Shown: one piece after another, positions 52,040 to 61,323 of the stretch
Layout: each line of letters starts with the position of its first letter
How positions within the stretch are numbered: position 1 is the first letter of the stretch
Origin: CAIVVT01 sp963823095
GTDB taxonomy: Bacteria; Acidobacteriota; Terriglobia; Bryobacterales; Bryobacteraceae
NCBI GenBank assembly: GCA_963823095.1
Contig: CAWGKI010000012.1
Coordinates: forward strand, 124,001-188,000
Reading direction: 5' to 3'
Length of the DNA stretch: 64,000 nt
Program-made: the position numbers and the translations under genes
Notes under the pieces: model-generated
Told to the model about the DNA's origin: nothing
Databases searched by the model: none
What the model saw: only the letters and a program-made list of their open reading frames with translations

Positions 52040-52438
52040 TCAGATCTTGATTCGCTTACAACCTGGGATTCGATCAAAGTCATGATCGAAGGTGCAGATT
52101 CCGTCGAGCTTGTAAGCGCTCACGACGGCGGCGTGAACGGCGTCACGACCGGAGATGGTTGGATCGACGTCAAGCAGTTGTTTCGCCGTGTCCATGACCA
52201 GTCCCGTGATTGGAAGAACATCGGGGAAAAGCGAGCGGGCGAAGGCGTAGACTTTGGCGCCACCGGCCCAGCGTCGCAGCGATTGGTAGCGGTGAAGGAT
52301 CTCCTGGAGGGTCTCCGCGTCAATGGCTGCATCGACCTTGCCTGCCGCGACGCGCCCAAGAAATGCGATGGCCGGCACCTTGCAAGGGTGCTCAGAGCCG
52401 CCTGCGTACATGATTACATTCGAATCCACCAATATCAC
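52040..52438 (-). CDS. PIN-domain nuclease, putative toxin
   Basis: A GTG at 52438 opens a 132-residue PIN domain: VILVDSNVIMYAGGSEH (Asp near 4), AAIDAETLQEILHRY (acidic cluster near 41-46), ISGRDAVHAAVVSAYKLDGI (Asp near 104) and FDHDFDRIPG (Asp near 122). These form the acidic active site. The GTG overlaps the stop of the antitoxin as GTGA. An in-frame extension upstream to 52573 would overlap the antitoxin and was not used. The likely role is RNA cleavage as a VapC-type toxin. Confidence 0.8.
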   Translation of the reverse strand: MILVDSNVIMYAGGSEHPCKVPAIAFLGRVAAGKVDAAIDAETLQEILHRYQSLRRWAGGAKVYAFARSLFPDVLPITGLVMDTAKQLLDVDPTISGRDAVHAAVVSAYKLDGICTFDHDFDRIPGCKRIKI

Positions 52439-52683
52439 GGCAATGGTTCCGCAGGCGGCACGGATTCCCGCTCCATTTCTTCGGGCGTGCCAACGGGCAG
52501 ACTCATAGCGGCCAGTCCCCGTACCGCCGCCATGCGCATCTCTTTGCTGGACAGTGAGTACTGAGCCCGGCACGCACTACGCACCAATTCGCCAACGCTG
52601 CTATCGCGCTGCTTTGCCAGACGCGCCAACTGCTCGTAGAGGTCGGGCGGGAACAGAATCGTTGTCTTCTTGATTAGTTCCAT
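52435..52683 (-). CDS. Ribbon-helix-helix antitoxin
   Basis: This 82-residue protein has an RHH N-terminus: KKTTILFPPDLYEQLARLAKQRDSS and VGELVRSACRAQYSL. The C-terminal tail (GTPEEMERESVPPAEPLP) is acidic and proline-rich, fit to bind a PIN toxin. It overlaps the PIN gene by four bases (GTGA). Upstream of its ATG lies a short ATATGGATATGGATCATGATATC-like stretch with two TATGGAT units, a candidate operator. Confidence 0.78.
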   Translation of the reverse strand: MELIKKTTILFPPDLYEQLARLAKQRDSSVGELVRSACRAQYSLSSKEMRMAAVRGLAAMSLPVGTPEEMERESVPPAEPLP

Positions 52684-52732
52684 ATATGGATATGGATCAT
52701 GATATCACGCCCTCAATAGGAGAGCAAAATGC

Positions 52733-52764
52733 AAGAAGGGCCGGACTTGCGCCCGGCCCTTCTT
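52733..52764 (-). terminator. Rho-independent terminator of ppdK
   Basis: On the minus strand, arms AAGAAGGGCCGG and CCGGCCCTTCTT pair perfectly around an eight-base loop, followed by GCATTTTG. It lies 36 bases past the ppdK stop and fits a strong intrinsic terminator for the recO-glyQ-glyS-ppdK transcript. Confidence 0.8.
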
Positions 52765-52799
52765 CATCTAACAGATTGAGCGTTGCCGCGCTAAGGCGA

Positions 52800-55553
52800 C
52801 TACTTGGTGCCGCCGCCCTGCACAGAGCTATCACCCTTCTGGATTGCAGCCTGAGCGGCGGCCAGACGGGCGATCGGCACACGGTACGGAGAGCAGGACA
52901 CGTAGTCCATGCCCACGTTGTAGCAGAACTCAACCGACGCGGGATCGCCGCCGTGTTCGCCGCAGATGCCGATTTCGAGCTTCGGATTGGTGGAGCGGCC
53001 CAGTTCGACCGCCATCTTGATCAGCTTGCCCACGCCCTCTTGATCGAGGGAACCGAACGGGTCTGACTTGAAGATCTTCTTGTCTTCGTACTCCTTCGAG
53101 AACTTCGTATAGTCGTCGCGGGAGAGACCCATGGTGGTCTGCGTGAGATCGTTGGTGCCGAAGCTGAAGAACTCGGCTTCGGTCGCCACGCGGTCGGCCG
53201 TCAGAGCGGCGCGCGGGATCTCGATCATGGTGCCGACCATGTACTTCTGCTTGCCCTTGAGGCCGGCCTTCGTGAGAACCTCTTCCGCCACGCGGACGAC
53301 GATGTCCTTCTGGTTCTTCAGTTCCTCGACGCCGCCGATGAGCGGAATCATGACTTCGGGAATGACGGTCTTGCCCTTCTTCGCAACGATGACGACCGCC
53401 TCGAAGATGGCGCGGGCCTGCATTTCGGTGATCTCGGGATAGGTGATGCCAAGACGGCAGCCGCGATGGCCGAGCATCGGATTGAACTCATGGAGCTGTT
53501 CGACGCGGGCCAGGAGCTGCGGCAGAACGGTCTTCAAGCTCTTCACATCGGGCGCGAAGTTCTTGTAGCGTGCGACCATTTCCTTCTTGGCCTTGAGGTC
53601 GGCGTTGGGCAGCTTGGCCAGATCTACCATCAGCTCTTCGCGCTTGGGGACGAACTCGTGCAGCGGCGGGTCGATCGTGCGGATGACCACCGGGTAGCCG
53701 GCCATCGCCGTGAACAACCCGACGAAGTCCTTCCTCTGCATGGGCAGAAGCTTGGTGAGGGCCTTGGTGCGGTCCTTCACGTTGTCGGTGAGGATCATGG
53801 CCTGCACGAAGGGTAGACGGTCCTCGGCGAAGAACATGTGCTCGGTACGGCACAGGCCGATGCCTTGCGCGCCGAAGGCTTGCGCGGCCTTGGCGTCGCG
53901 TGGGATGTCGGCATTCGAACGCACGCCGAAGTTCCCGCGGAACTTGTCGGCCATCTTCATAAACTTGGCGAAGGCAGGAGAATTCGGATCGGGATCCTGT
54001 GTCTCGGCCTGGCCCAGGTACACGCCGCCGGTGGTGCCGTCGATGGAAACCCAGTCGCCTTCCTTGATGGTGATGGTCTTGTCGCCAGCCTTGACGGTGG
54101 CAACCTTGCCGCGCTCGTTGATGGCGAGAGCGCCGCAACCGACCACGCAAGGAACGCCCATGCCACGGGCCACAACAGCCGCGTGCGAGCTCTTGCCGCC
54201 GATGGCGGTCAGGATGCCCTTGGAGACGTCCATGCCCTGGATGTCGTCCGGAGTGGTCTCTTTGCGGATCAGGATGACGGGAGCCTTCTCGGAGAGAACG
54301 ACGGCGTCTTCCGAGCTGAAGGCCAGACGGCCGACGGCAGCGCCGGGGCTGGCATCGATACCGGTGGCGAGCTTGGTGAGCGTCTTCAGGCTCGCCGGGT
54401 TAAACACGGGGTGCAGCAACTGGTCGAGCTGGCTCGGCGCGACGCGCATCACCGCGGTCTTTTCGTCGATCAGGCCCTCTTCCACGAGCTGCACGGCAAC
54501 CTTCACGGCCGCCGGGCCGGTGCGCTTGCCGTTGCGGGTCTGCAGCATGTAGAGCACGCCGTCCTGGACGGTGAACTCGAAGTCCTGCATGTCTTTGTAA
54601 CCGAGCTCGAGCTTGGTGGTGATGTCGACGAGCTGGTTGTAGACGTCCTTGTTCCAGGCCTTCAGCTCGCTGATGGGAGACGGGGTGCGGATGCCGGCCA
54701 CCACGTCTTCGCCCTGTGCGTTGACGAGGAATTCGCCGTAGAACACTTTCGCGCCGCTACCGGGGTCACGCGTGAAACCGACGCCGGTGCAGGAGGTGTC
54801 GCCCATGTTGCCGAACACCATCGCCTGGATGTTGCAAGCCGTGCCGAGACGGTCGGAGATCTTCTCCATCTTGCGGTAGTAGCTCGCCTTGGGGGCCCAC
54901 CAGCTCATAAACACCGCGTTGCGGCTGAGGATGAGCTGCTCTTTCACGTCCTGCGGGAACTCGCGTTTGGCGTGCTTGGCGAAGACTTTCTTGAAGTCTT
55001 CGACGATCACCTTCAGATCGTCGGCGGTCAGGTCGGTGTCGAGCTTGACCTTCGCCTTCTTCTTGCGCGCGTCGAACACTTCGTCGAAGTGCTCCATTTC
55101 GATTCCGCAGGCGACCTCGCCGAACATGCTGATGAAGCGGCGATAGCAGTCGTAGGCGAAGCGCGGATTGTTGGTCAGCTTGACCAGACCCTCGGTGGTC
55201 TTGTCGTTCAGGCCCAGGTTGAGAATCGTGTTCATCATGCCGGGCATGGAGAACTTGGCGCCGGACCGCACGCTGAGCAGCAGCGGGTCGGAGGCGTCGC
55301 CAAACTTCTTGCCGACGGCCTTTTCGACGACGGCGAGGGCCTTCCAGATCTGGTCGTCAACTTCCTTCGGAACCTTCTGGTCGTTATCGAAGAAGACGTT
55401 GCAGACGTCGGTGACGATGGTGAATCCGGGAGGGACCGGAACTCCGGTCAGCGACATCTGGGCCAGCCCGGCGCCCTTGCCGCCGAGCTGGTCCTTCATG
55501 TCCCCTTTGCCTTCGGTAATGTCCTTACCGAAGGTGTAGACATATTTACTCAT
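52800..55553 (-). CDS. ppdK: Pyruvate, phosphate dikinase
   Basis: This full-length 917-residue enzyme interconverts pyruvate + ATP + Pi and phosphoenolpyruvate + AMP + PPi. The N-terminal nucleotide-binding domain has GGKGAGLAQMSLTGVPVPPGF, VFGNMGDTSCTGVGFTRDP and GEFLVNAQGEDVVAG. The phospho-histidine domain has IGGKSSHAAVVARGMGVPCV (His near 457). The barrel domain has IGLCRTEHMFF, MLGHRGCRLGITYPEI, EFFSFGTNDLTQTTMGLSRDD and GICGEHGGDP with the catalytic Cys. It is the last gene of the operon with recO, glyQ and glyS. The frame is intact. Confidence 0.96.
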   Translation of the reverse strand: MSKYVYTFGKDITEGKGDMKDQLGGKGAGLAQMSLTGVPVPPGFTIVTDVCNVFFDNDQKVPKEVDDQIWKALAVVEKAVGKKFGDASDPLLLSVRSGAKFSMPGMMNTILNLGLNDKTTEGLVKLTNNPRFAYDCYRRFISMFGEVACGIEMEHFDEVFDARKKKAKVKLDTDLTADDLKVIVEDFKKVFAKHAKREFPQDVKEQLILSRNAVFMSWWAPKASYYRKMEKISDRLGTACNIQAMVFGNMGDTSCTGVGFTRDPGSGAKVFYGEFLVNAQGEDVVAGIRTPSPISELKAWNKDVYNQLVDITTKLELGYKDMQDFEFTVQDGVLYMLQTRNGKRTGPAAVKVAVQLVEEGLIDEKTAVMRVAPSQLDQLLHPVFNPASLKTLTKLATGIDASPGAAVGRLAFSSEDAVVLSEKAPVILIRKETTPDDIQGMDVSKGILTAIGGKSSHAAVVARGMGVPCVVGCGALAINERGKVATVKAGDKTITIKEGDWVSIDGTTGGVYLGQAETQDPDPNSPAFAKFMKMADKFRGNFGVRSNADIPRDAKAAQAFGAQGIGLCRTEHMFFAEDRLPFVQAMILTDNVKDRTKALTKLLPMQRKDFVGLFTAMAGYPVVIRTIDPPLHEFVPKREELMVDLAKLPNADLKAKKEMVARYKNFAPDVKSLKTVLPQLLARVEQLHEFNPMLGHRGCRLGITYPEITEMQARAIFEAVVIVAKKGKTVIPEVMIPLIGGVEELKNQKDIVVRVAEEVLTKAGLKGKQKYMVGTMIEIPRAALTADRVATEAEFFSFGTNDLTQTTMGLSRDDYTKFSKEYEDKKIFKSDPFGSLDQEGVGKLIKMAVELGRSTNPKLEIGICGEHGGDPASVEFCYNVGMDYVSCSPYRVPIARLAAAQAAIQKGDSSVQGGGTK

Positions 55554-55590
55554 ATCGAATACTCTCCTGAGCGATTAGTGATCGATTAGT

Positions 55591-57605
55591 TCATTCGGAC
55601 GTGGATGACGTTACGATCTCCGACAATTCGGCGATCGAAGAAACTTGCGCATTGAGCCGGCCGAGCAGGGCCAGCCGGTTGGCTCGCACCGCGGGATCGG
55701 GTGCGTTGACCAAAACTGTGTTGAAAAAGGCGTCCACGGCGGGCCGCAGAGTCGAGATAACGGTCAGAGCCTGGATGTAGTCGTCGCTCTTGCGGAATTC
55801 GACGACGCGGGCCAGAACGCCCGACATGGCATCGTGCAGATCGCGTTCCGCGCCGGCTTCGAGCAGTGCGGCGTCGAGGGCGTCGCTATACGCGCCAGCC
55901 TGTTTAAGAATGTTGCGGATGCGTTTGAATGCCGCCGCCAGCGCTTCGAAGTTCTCGGTCTGGCGTACCTGCTTGAGCGCGATCAGGCGCGCTTCCACGT
56001 CAACCAGATCGGAACTCTGCGCGGCGAGCACGGCGTTCAATTCGTCGTACGAGAAGCCGCGAATGTCTTTGAAGTAGTAGCGAGCCCGGTCCAGCAGAAA
56101 CTCGTGCAGGTCGGGCCGCAGCGTACCGACGGAGAATCGTAAGCGGCCCTCGACCAGGATCTTCACGACTCCCTGCGCGGCGCGGCGCAGCGCGAAGGGA
56201 TCTCTTGAACCGCTGGGGATCATGCCGATGGAGAAGCAACTCTCCAGCGTGTCCAGCTTGTCCGCGAGCGATAGAAGCTGGCCCGATTTCGAATCCGGAA
56301 TTGGGGCATCCATCGCCACCGGCTGGTACTGCTCGTACACGGCCTTCCAGACTTCGTCCGGCTCGCCCTGTTTGCGGGCGTAAAGCCCACCCATCACACC
56401 TTGCAGCTCGGTGAGTTCCTTCACCATCTCCGTGGTGAGGTCCGTCTTGGCCACATGCGCCGCGCGAACTGCGGACGTAGCGTCGATTCCAAGTGCAGAG
56501 CCGATTTCCGCGGCGCGCTTCTCGACGCGAGTTGTCTTCTCGAGATAGGAACCGAGCTTGGCTTGAAACGTCACGTGGGCCAGATCTGGCACGCGCTGTT
56601 CGAGCGTCTTCTGCAGATCCTGCTCCCAGAAGAAGCGCGCGTCGTTGAAGCGGGCTTCGAGCACGCGCTCGTTGCCCTTCTTGACGAAGCCCTTGCGGTC
56701 GGCCTTCATGTTCATCACAGCCACGAAGCGGGGAGCCATCTTGCCTTCCGCGTCGTTCAGGGTGAAGTAGCGCTGATGATGCCGCATCACCGTGGACAGA
56801 ACTTCGGAGGGCAGTTCGAGGAACTGCTCGCGGAACTCGCCCAGGATCGGCGTCGGATACTCGGTCAGATACACCAGGTCGCTGAGCAGAGCGTCGTCCG
56901 CGACCAGCTTCAGGCCGGTGCCTCTCAGCAGCTTCTTGATGCCATCCTGGATGCGCTTGCGGCGTTTGGCGGCCGAGAGGATGACGCCGTTCTTTTCCAG
57001 GCGCTCTTCGTAGCTTGCGTGGTCGATGGCGATCTCGTTCGAGCCCATGCGGCGATGGCCGCGGCTGAGCGCGCCGGAGGCTACGTCGGCCACCTGGAAT
57101 TCGACAACCTGGTCGCCCAGCAGCGCCACGATCCAGCGGATGGGACGAATGAAAGTGAGCTGGCCTTTGCCGGTCCAGTACATCGCTTTCGGCCAGGGGA
57201 GCTTAGTGATGATGGCGGGCAGAGCTTCGGCGAGCAGTTCGCGCGTGTCGCGGCCAATCACCGTGCGGCGCAGCGCGTAGTATTCGCCCTTGGGCGTGGT
57301 CTCGACCGACAGCGCTTCCACCGTAGTGTTGTTGCGGCGCGCAAAGCCCTGAGCCGCGCCCGGACCCGGCCGATTTCGGCGGCCCCATGACGAGCTCGTC
57401 GCGGTCGGCCTGCCGTTCGGGCAGCTCGGTGCGCAGCACCAGCCGGCGCGGCGTGCCGTCCAGTTGGAGTGGTCGGCGCCGCGAAGCCGTGCTGGCTCAC
57501 GAATTCCTTGAACAGCCGGTCGAGGTCGGCCAGCGCCGGCTGGATCATCCAATGCGGGATCTCTTCGACGCCCAGCTCGAACAGGAGAGGAAGTGCACCG
57601 CTCAT
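55591..57605 (-). CDS. glyS: Glycine--tRNA ligase beta subunit (frameshifted near 5' end)
   Basis: The start at 57605 gives LPLLFELGVEEIPHWMIQPALADLDRLFKEFV. After a shift near 57465 a second frame gives TPRRLVLRTELPERQADRDELVMGPPKSA. After another near 57362 a third frame continues AAQGFARRNNTTVEALS to the end (DPFALRRAAQGVVKIL, the anticodon-binding-type C-terminus ILVNAPDPAVRANRLALL). All GlyS landmarks are present, so the breaks are probably errors in the assembly. GlyS binds tRNA-Gly in the alpha2beta2 enzyme. Its ATG overlaps the glyQ stop (ATGA). Confidence 0.9.
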
Positions 57606-58523
57606 TGCGCCACCTCCACCTGAGCTGCATTGAGCAAGGCCTGCTGCTCCATCCAGGCCGTGGCCACGCCGACCGCGAGCTTGCGTACGCGCCCGATGAC
57701 GCCCACGCGCTCCGTGACGCTAATGGCCCCGCGCGCGTCGAGCAGGTTGAACGTATGCGAGCAGTTCAGCACGTGGTCGTAGGCGGCCAGCAGCGGGAAG
57801 CGGCGCTTGTCGTATTCCTGACCTTCGCCCAGCGCCTTGAACTCGTCGATCAGCCGCTGCGACTCGGCCTCATGCAGGTCGAGCAGAGTCCACAGCATCT
57901 TCACGTCGGCCTTCTCGAAGTTGTAGACCGAAAACTGCTGCTCTTCGAGCAACCGCACATCGCCGTAACTTCGGCCTTCCACCCACTCGATTTCGTAGAC
58001 GCTTTTGCGGTCCTGCAAGAATGCAATCAGGCGCTCCAGGCCGTAGGTCAACTCGGCGGGAACCAGGTCGAGATCGACGCCGCCGCACTGCTGGAAGTAG
58101 GTGAACTGCGTGACCTCGATGTCCGTCGAGCATCACCTGCCAGCCGATGCCCCACGCGCCGAGCGTGGGCGATTCCCAGTTGTCTTCCTCGAACTTCAGA
58201 TCGTGCTGGTCGAGGTTGATGCCCACCGCGGCCAGCGACTCGAGGTACAGATCCATGACATTGGCCGGAGCCGGTTTCAGGATCACCTGCAGTTGTGAAT
58301 GTTTGTAGAGGCGGTTCGGATTTTCGCCGTAACGTCCATCCGCCGGGCGGCGGCTGGGTTGCACATAAGCGACGCTGTAAGGCTTGGGACCCAGCACGCG
58401 CAGGAAGGTCTCCGGACACATGGTGCCCGCGCCGACTTCCACGTCGTAAGGTTCCTGAATCACACAGCCGTGCTTCGCCCAAAACTGTTTTAGCTTGAAG
58501 ATCGTCTGCTGGAAGGTGTCCAT
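57602..58523 (-). CDS. glyQ: Glycine--tRNA ligase alpha subunit (frameshifted)
   Basis: From ATG 58523: FQQTIFKLKQFWAKHGCVIQEPYDVEVGAG, MCPETFLRVLGPKPYSVAYVQPSRRPADGRYGENPNRLYKHSQLQVIL and LGAWGIGWQVMLDG. The frame then shifts near 58120 and continues EVTQFTYFQQCGGVDLDLV, PAELTYGLERLIAFLQDR and so on. This is the class II catalytic subunit (motif 2 around RPADGRYGENPNR). It acts with GlyS, which follows with a four-base overlap. Confidence 0.92.
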
Positions 58524-58546
58524 TTTTTCTCGAAGGGGCGGGTCCT

Positions 58547-59188
58547 CTACAGGCTCTCCAAAACAGGGAGAGTGATGAGTCTGCGCTCGATATGAAGCTC
58601 GATTTCGCGGCAAAGCTGCCGTCTTATGTCCGCGCCGGTCTGCTTCGTCCACTCGATCGACGCCAGTTCCGCAATCGGCGCCACGGCGATGGCGCGGGCC
58701 AGATCGCGCGAAGCCGGACTGACTTTCAACTCCGGGAGAAAGCCCGAAAGGCGAACGGCCCAGAACGTGAAGTAGGTGATGGTCCGCCACACGCCAGTCA
58801 CGGGTTCGCGTCGCAACTCGGCCAAAACGGTGGCCACAAGCCGGTAAAACCGGTCATTCGGCTCGTTCGGCGGCAACAACTGGTCCGATACCTCCGCGAT
58901 ATAGTCGAGCGCCACGCTCGCGTCCCAGGAGTTCAACACGCCAAACTGCGACTCGATCAGTTCGCAGCCCTCCAGCCTCACTAGTTCCGAGGACTCCTTC
59001 TGGTAGTAGGAGACTCGCACCTGAGTAAGCCGTTCGAGCGAACTGCCGAAGGGACTCTTCAGCCGTCGCGCCCGCTTCGCGACCCCGCGCAACCTGCCCT
59101 GATCGCGCGTGAAGAAGCTAACGATCAGGTCCCCTTCCTGGAAGGGGTAGGTGCGGAGGACAAATGCCTCACTGACCCGTACCGGCAT
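58547..59188 (-). CDS. recO: DNA repair protein RecO
   Basis: This 213-residue protein has an OB-fold N-terminus (VSEAFVLRTYPFQEGDLIVSFFTRDQGRLRGVAKRAR, SPFGSSLERLTQVRVSYYQK, LVRLEGCELIESQFG) and a helical C-terminal part (YIAEVSDQLLPPNEPNDRFYRLV, TYFTFWAVRLSGFLPEL). RecO anneals single-stranded DNA and helps load RecA with RecR. The CxxC-type zinc site usually found after GFLPEL is missing, so the protein is shorter than most. It heads the recO-glyQ-glyS-ppdK series, 23 bases before glyQ. Confidence 0.88.
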   Translation of the reverse strand: MPVRVSEAFVLRTYPFQEGDLIVSFFTRDQGRLRGVAKRARRLKSPFGSSLERLTQVRVSYYQKESSELVRLEGCELIESQFGVLNSWDASVALDYIAEVSDQLLPPNEPNDRFYRLVATVLAELRREPVTGVWRTITYFTFWAVRLSGFLPELKVSPASRDLARAIAVAPIAELASIEWTKQTGADIRRQLCREIELHIERRLITLPVLESL

Positions 59189-59443
59189 CGATGGCGCGGA
59201 TGAACAAATAACAGGTTATCACACAGCCACATCCGAATTATTGGCACGGGGCCGATGGCCGCAACCAACGGACTTAAGGAGGGTCGGAGCCGCGCGAGAT
59301 TGGCGCGAACGATGCCTCTCTACTCGGACGACGACGGCGACCCCACCCACACGTCCGGAACTTTCCCCGCAAGGCAATGACAAAAATACGGTGTGACTTG
59401 TAACGGAATGGGGCTATGCTAATTCAGAAAGAATACGCCAGCT

Positions 59444-60229
59444 ATGATAAGCACACAACGGTTGCTAGTGGAAGAACGCCGCCGCAAGATTCTGGATCTG
59501 GTGGCCGAGGCTGGCCGCGTCACGGTCACGGAGATCGTCCGCCGTTTCGGGGTCTCCGCCGTCACAGCGCGGACCGATCTGGACGCGCTTTCCGCCACCG
59601 GCAGCGTGGTCCGCTCCCATGGCGGAGCACTGTGCCCCCAAGAGCCAACTAAGGACTATCCGGTCAGCTTCAAGGCGACTCTCCACCAGACCGAAAAATC
59701 CAGGATCGGACGGGCGGCCGCAAAGCTCGTCAATCCTAACGAGACCATCATCCTCGATAACGGAACCACCACGCTGGAGATTGCCCGTCATCTGAAGACC
59801 ATGAAACTTCAGGGGCTCACGGTGATTACCAACGCGCTGAACATCGCCACGGAACTGGCCGATTCGCCGGGAATGATGCTCATCATGGTGGGCGGGCTGA
59901 TGCGGCAGATCTCTTCTTCTTTCGTCGGCCCTCAGGCAGAAGCCATGCTGGCCGAACTCCATGCGGACCGGCTCTTTCTCGCCGTCGACGGGTTCAACCT
60001 GGAGATCGGAGCATCTACGCCGGATATCCTGGAGGCCCACCTGAATGAAGCCATGATGGATGCCGCCAAAGAAACGACGATCGTCGCCGATTTCAGCAAG
60101 TTGGGCCGCCGCAGCGTCTCCAGGATCGGCTCGATTGAGCGAGTCCATCGCCTGATCACGGATTCGCACGCTTCCGCCCCCTTCCTCGACGCCGTCCGCG
60201 AAAAAGGCATCGAAGTGATTGTAGCTTAA
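59444..60229 (+). CDS. DeoR/GlpR-family transcriptional regulator (copy 1)
   Basis: This 261-residue protein has an N-terminal DeoR helix-turn-helix (VEERRRKILDLVAEAGRVTVTEIVRRFGVSAVTARTDLDALS, SHGGAL) and the DeoRC sensor domain (IGRAAAKLV, ILDNGTTTLEIARHL, TVITNALNIATELA, VGGLMRQISSSFVGPQAE, FLAVDGFNLEIGASTPDILEA, VADFSKLGRRSVSRIG). Such regulators bind a phosphorylated sugar and repress catabolic operons. It is about 65 percent alike by eye to the second copy at 61324-62130, and the sugar transporter-like gene lies between them. Confidence 0.92.
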   Translation: MISTQRLLVEERRRKILDLVAEAGRVTVTEIVRRFGVSAVTARTDLDALSATGSVVRSHGGALCPQEPTKDYPVSFKATLHQTEKSRIGRAAAKLVNPNETIILDNGTTTLEIARHLKTMKLQGLTVITNALNIATELADSPGMMLIMVGGLMRQISSSFVGPQAEAMLAELHADRLFLAVDGFNLEIGASTPDILEAHLNEAMMDAAKETTIVADFSKLGRRSVSRIGSIERVHRLITDSHASAPFLDAVREKGIEVIVA

Positions 60230-60395
60230 GACGCAAACCGTTCACGGTCACGGCTCCACCCCTGGGAACGCCGATCTCCAGATCGGCATTCGTTGCCCGG
60301 TCATCGTAGAAGTTCTGAACAGGTTGCTTGATGCCCTGCTCGACTTGCACGCTGCTGAAGCATTGCTATACTCGGGCACGGCCCGCACCGCAATA

Positions 60396-60420
60396 AATCG
60401 AAACTCAAAGCGAAAGCAAT
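60396..60420 (+). promoter_or_regulatory. Candidate DeoR-type operator ahead of the DMT transporter
   Basis: Three CGAAA-like units (ATCGAAACTCAAAGCGAAAGC) lie about 15-40 bases before the transporter ATG. DeoR-family proteins often bind repeats of TTTCG/CGAAA. The assignment rests only on that resemblance and on the two deoR genes flanking the transporter. Confidence 0.3.
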
Positions 60421-60435
60421 GATAAGATGTAGCCG

Positions 60436-61296
60436 ATGAAGAACAAGCCTTGGTTAATTTTCGCAGCAGTTACCACGCTGTTTTGGGGTGTATGGGGCGC
60501 GTTCATCGAACTGCCCGAGAAGGCCGGATTCCCGGCGACGCTGGGCTACACGGTCTGGGCTCTGACCATGATCCCGTGCGCGCTGGTGGGCTTGAAGATT
60601 GCCGGCTGGAAACTCGAACGGGACCTCCGTTCGATCCTCTTGGGATCGAGCGTCGGGCTGCTCGGAGCAGGTGGACAGCTTGTTCTGTTTGAGGCGCTGC
60701 GAACGGGGCCGGCTTACCTCGTCTTTCCACTCGTCTCGCTGTATCCAGTAGTGACGGTGGGACTGTCGCTCCTTTTCTTGAAGGAGCGTGCCAGCCGGCG
60801 CGCGTGGATTGGAATCGGGCTGGCGCTGCCGGCTCTGGCCTTGCTCTCCTATCAGCCGCCTTCGACCGCCTCGGGACCCGCCGCGCTATGGCTGCCGCTC
60901 GCCCTGCTCGTTTTTGGCTTCTGGGGCGTGCAAGCCTATGTCATGAAGTTCTCCAACGGCACCATGCGAGCGGAGAGCATCTTCTTCTACATGGCCGTCA
61001 CAGCGGTGGCGCTGATCCCGGTGGCGGTGGCGATGACGGATTTCTCCAAGCCGATTGAATGGGGCCTGCGCGGGCCGTATCTGGCCGCTTTGATCCAAGT
61101 GCTGAATTCTATTGGAGCCCTCTGCCTGGTCTACGCCCTACGCCACGGCAAGGCCATCATAGTGGTCCCGATGACCTCGCTGGCGCCCGTGCTCACCATC
61201 ATCCTGTCGCTGATTTTCTACCACGTGATCCCGAACGGAGTCCTGGTGACGGGCATGGTGACCGCTGTCGGCGCCATGTACCTCATGGCCGAGTGA
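60436..61296 (+). CDS. DMT-superfamily (EamA-type) transporter
   Basis: This 286-residue protein has ten hydrophobic helices in two five-helix halves (LIFAAVTTLFWGVWGAFIEL, LGYTVWALTMIPCALVGLKI, GSSVGLLGAGGQLVLFEAL ... ALLVFGFWGVQAYVMKF, TSLAPVLTIILSLIFYHVI). Both halves end with the EamA-type loop pattern LVFPLVSLYPVVTVGLSLLFLKER and IIVVPMTSLAPVLTIILSLIF. The superfamily exports or imports small metabolites, including sugars and nucleosides. Flanking DeoR genes suggest a sugar. The substrate cannot be read from sequence. Confidence 0.85.
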   Translation: MKNKPWLIFAAVTTLFWGVWGAFIELPEKAGFPATLGYTVWALTMIPCALVGLKIAGWKLERDLRSILLGSSVGLLGAGGQLVLFEALRTGPAYLVFPLVSLYPVVTVGLSLLFLKERASRRAWIGIGLALPALALLSYQPPSTASGPAALWLPLALLVFGFWGVQAYVMKFSNGTMRAESIFFYMAVTAVALIPVAVAMTDFSKPIEWGLRGPYLAALIQVLNSIGALCLVYALRHGKAIIVVPMTSLAPVLTIILSLIFYHVIPNGVLVTGMVTAVGAMYLMAE

Positions 61297-61323
61297 ACCT
61301 GGTGGGAAGTACCCCGGGAGGAG

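Noticed and set aside
53838..55589. A 583-residue plus-strand open frame opposite ppdK
   Set aside because: It is the antisense of a strongly conserved gene in GC-rich DNA; it shows no domain or start signal.
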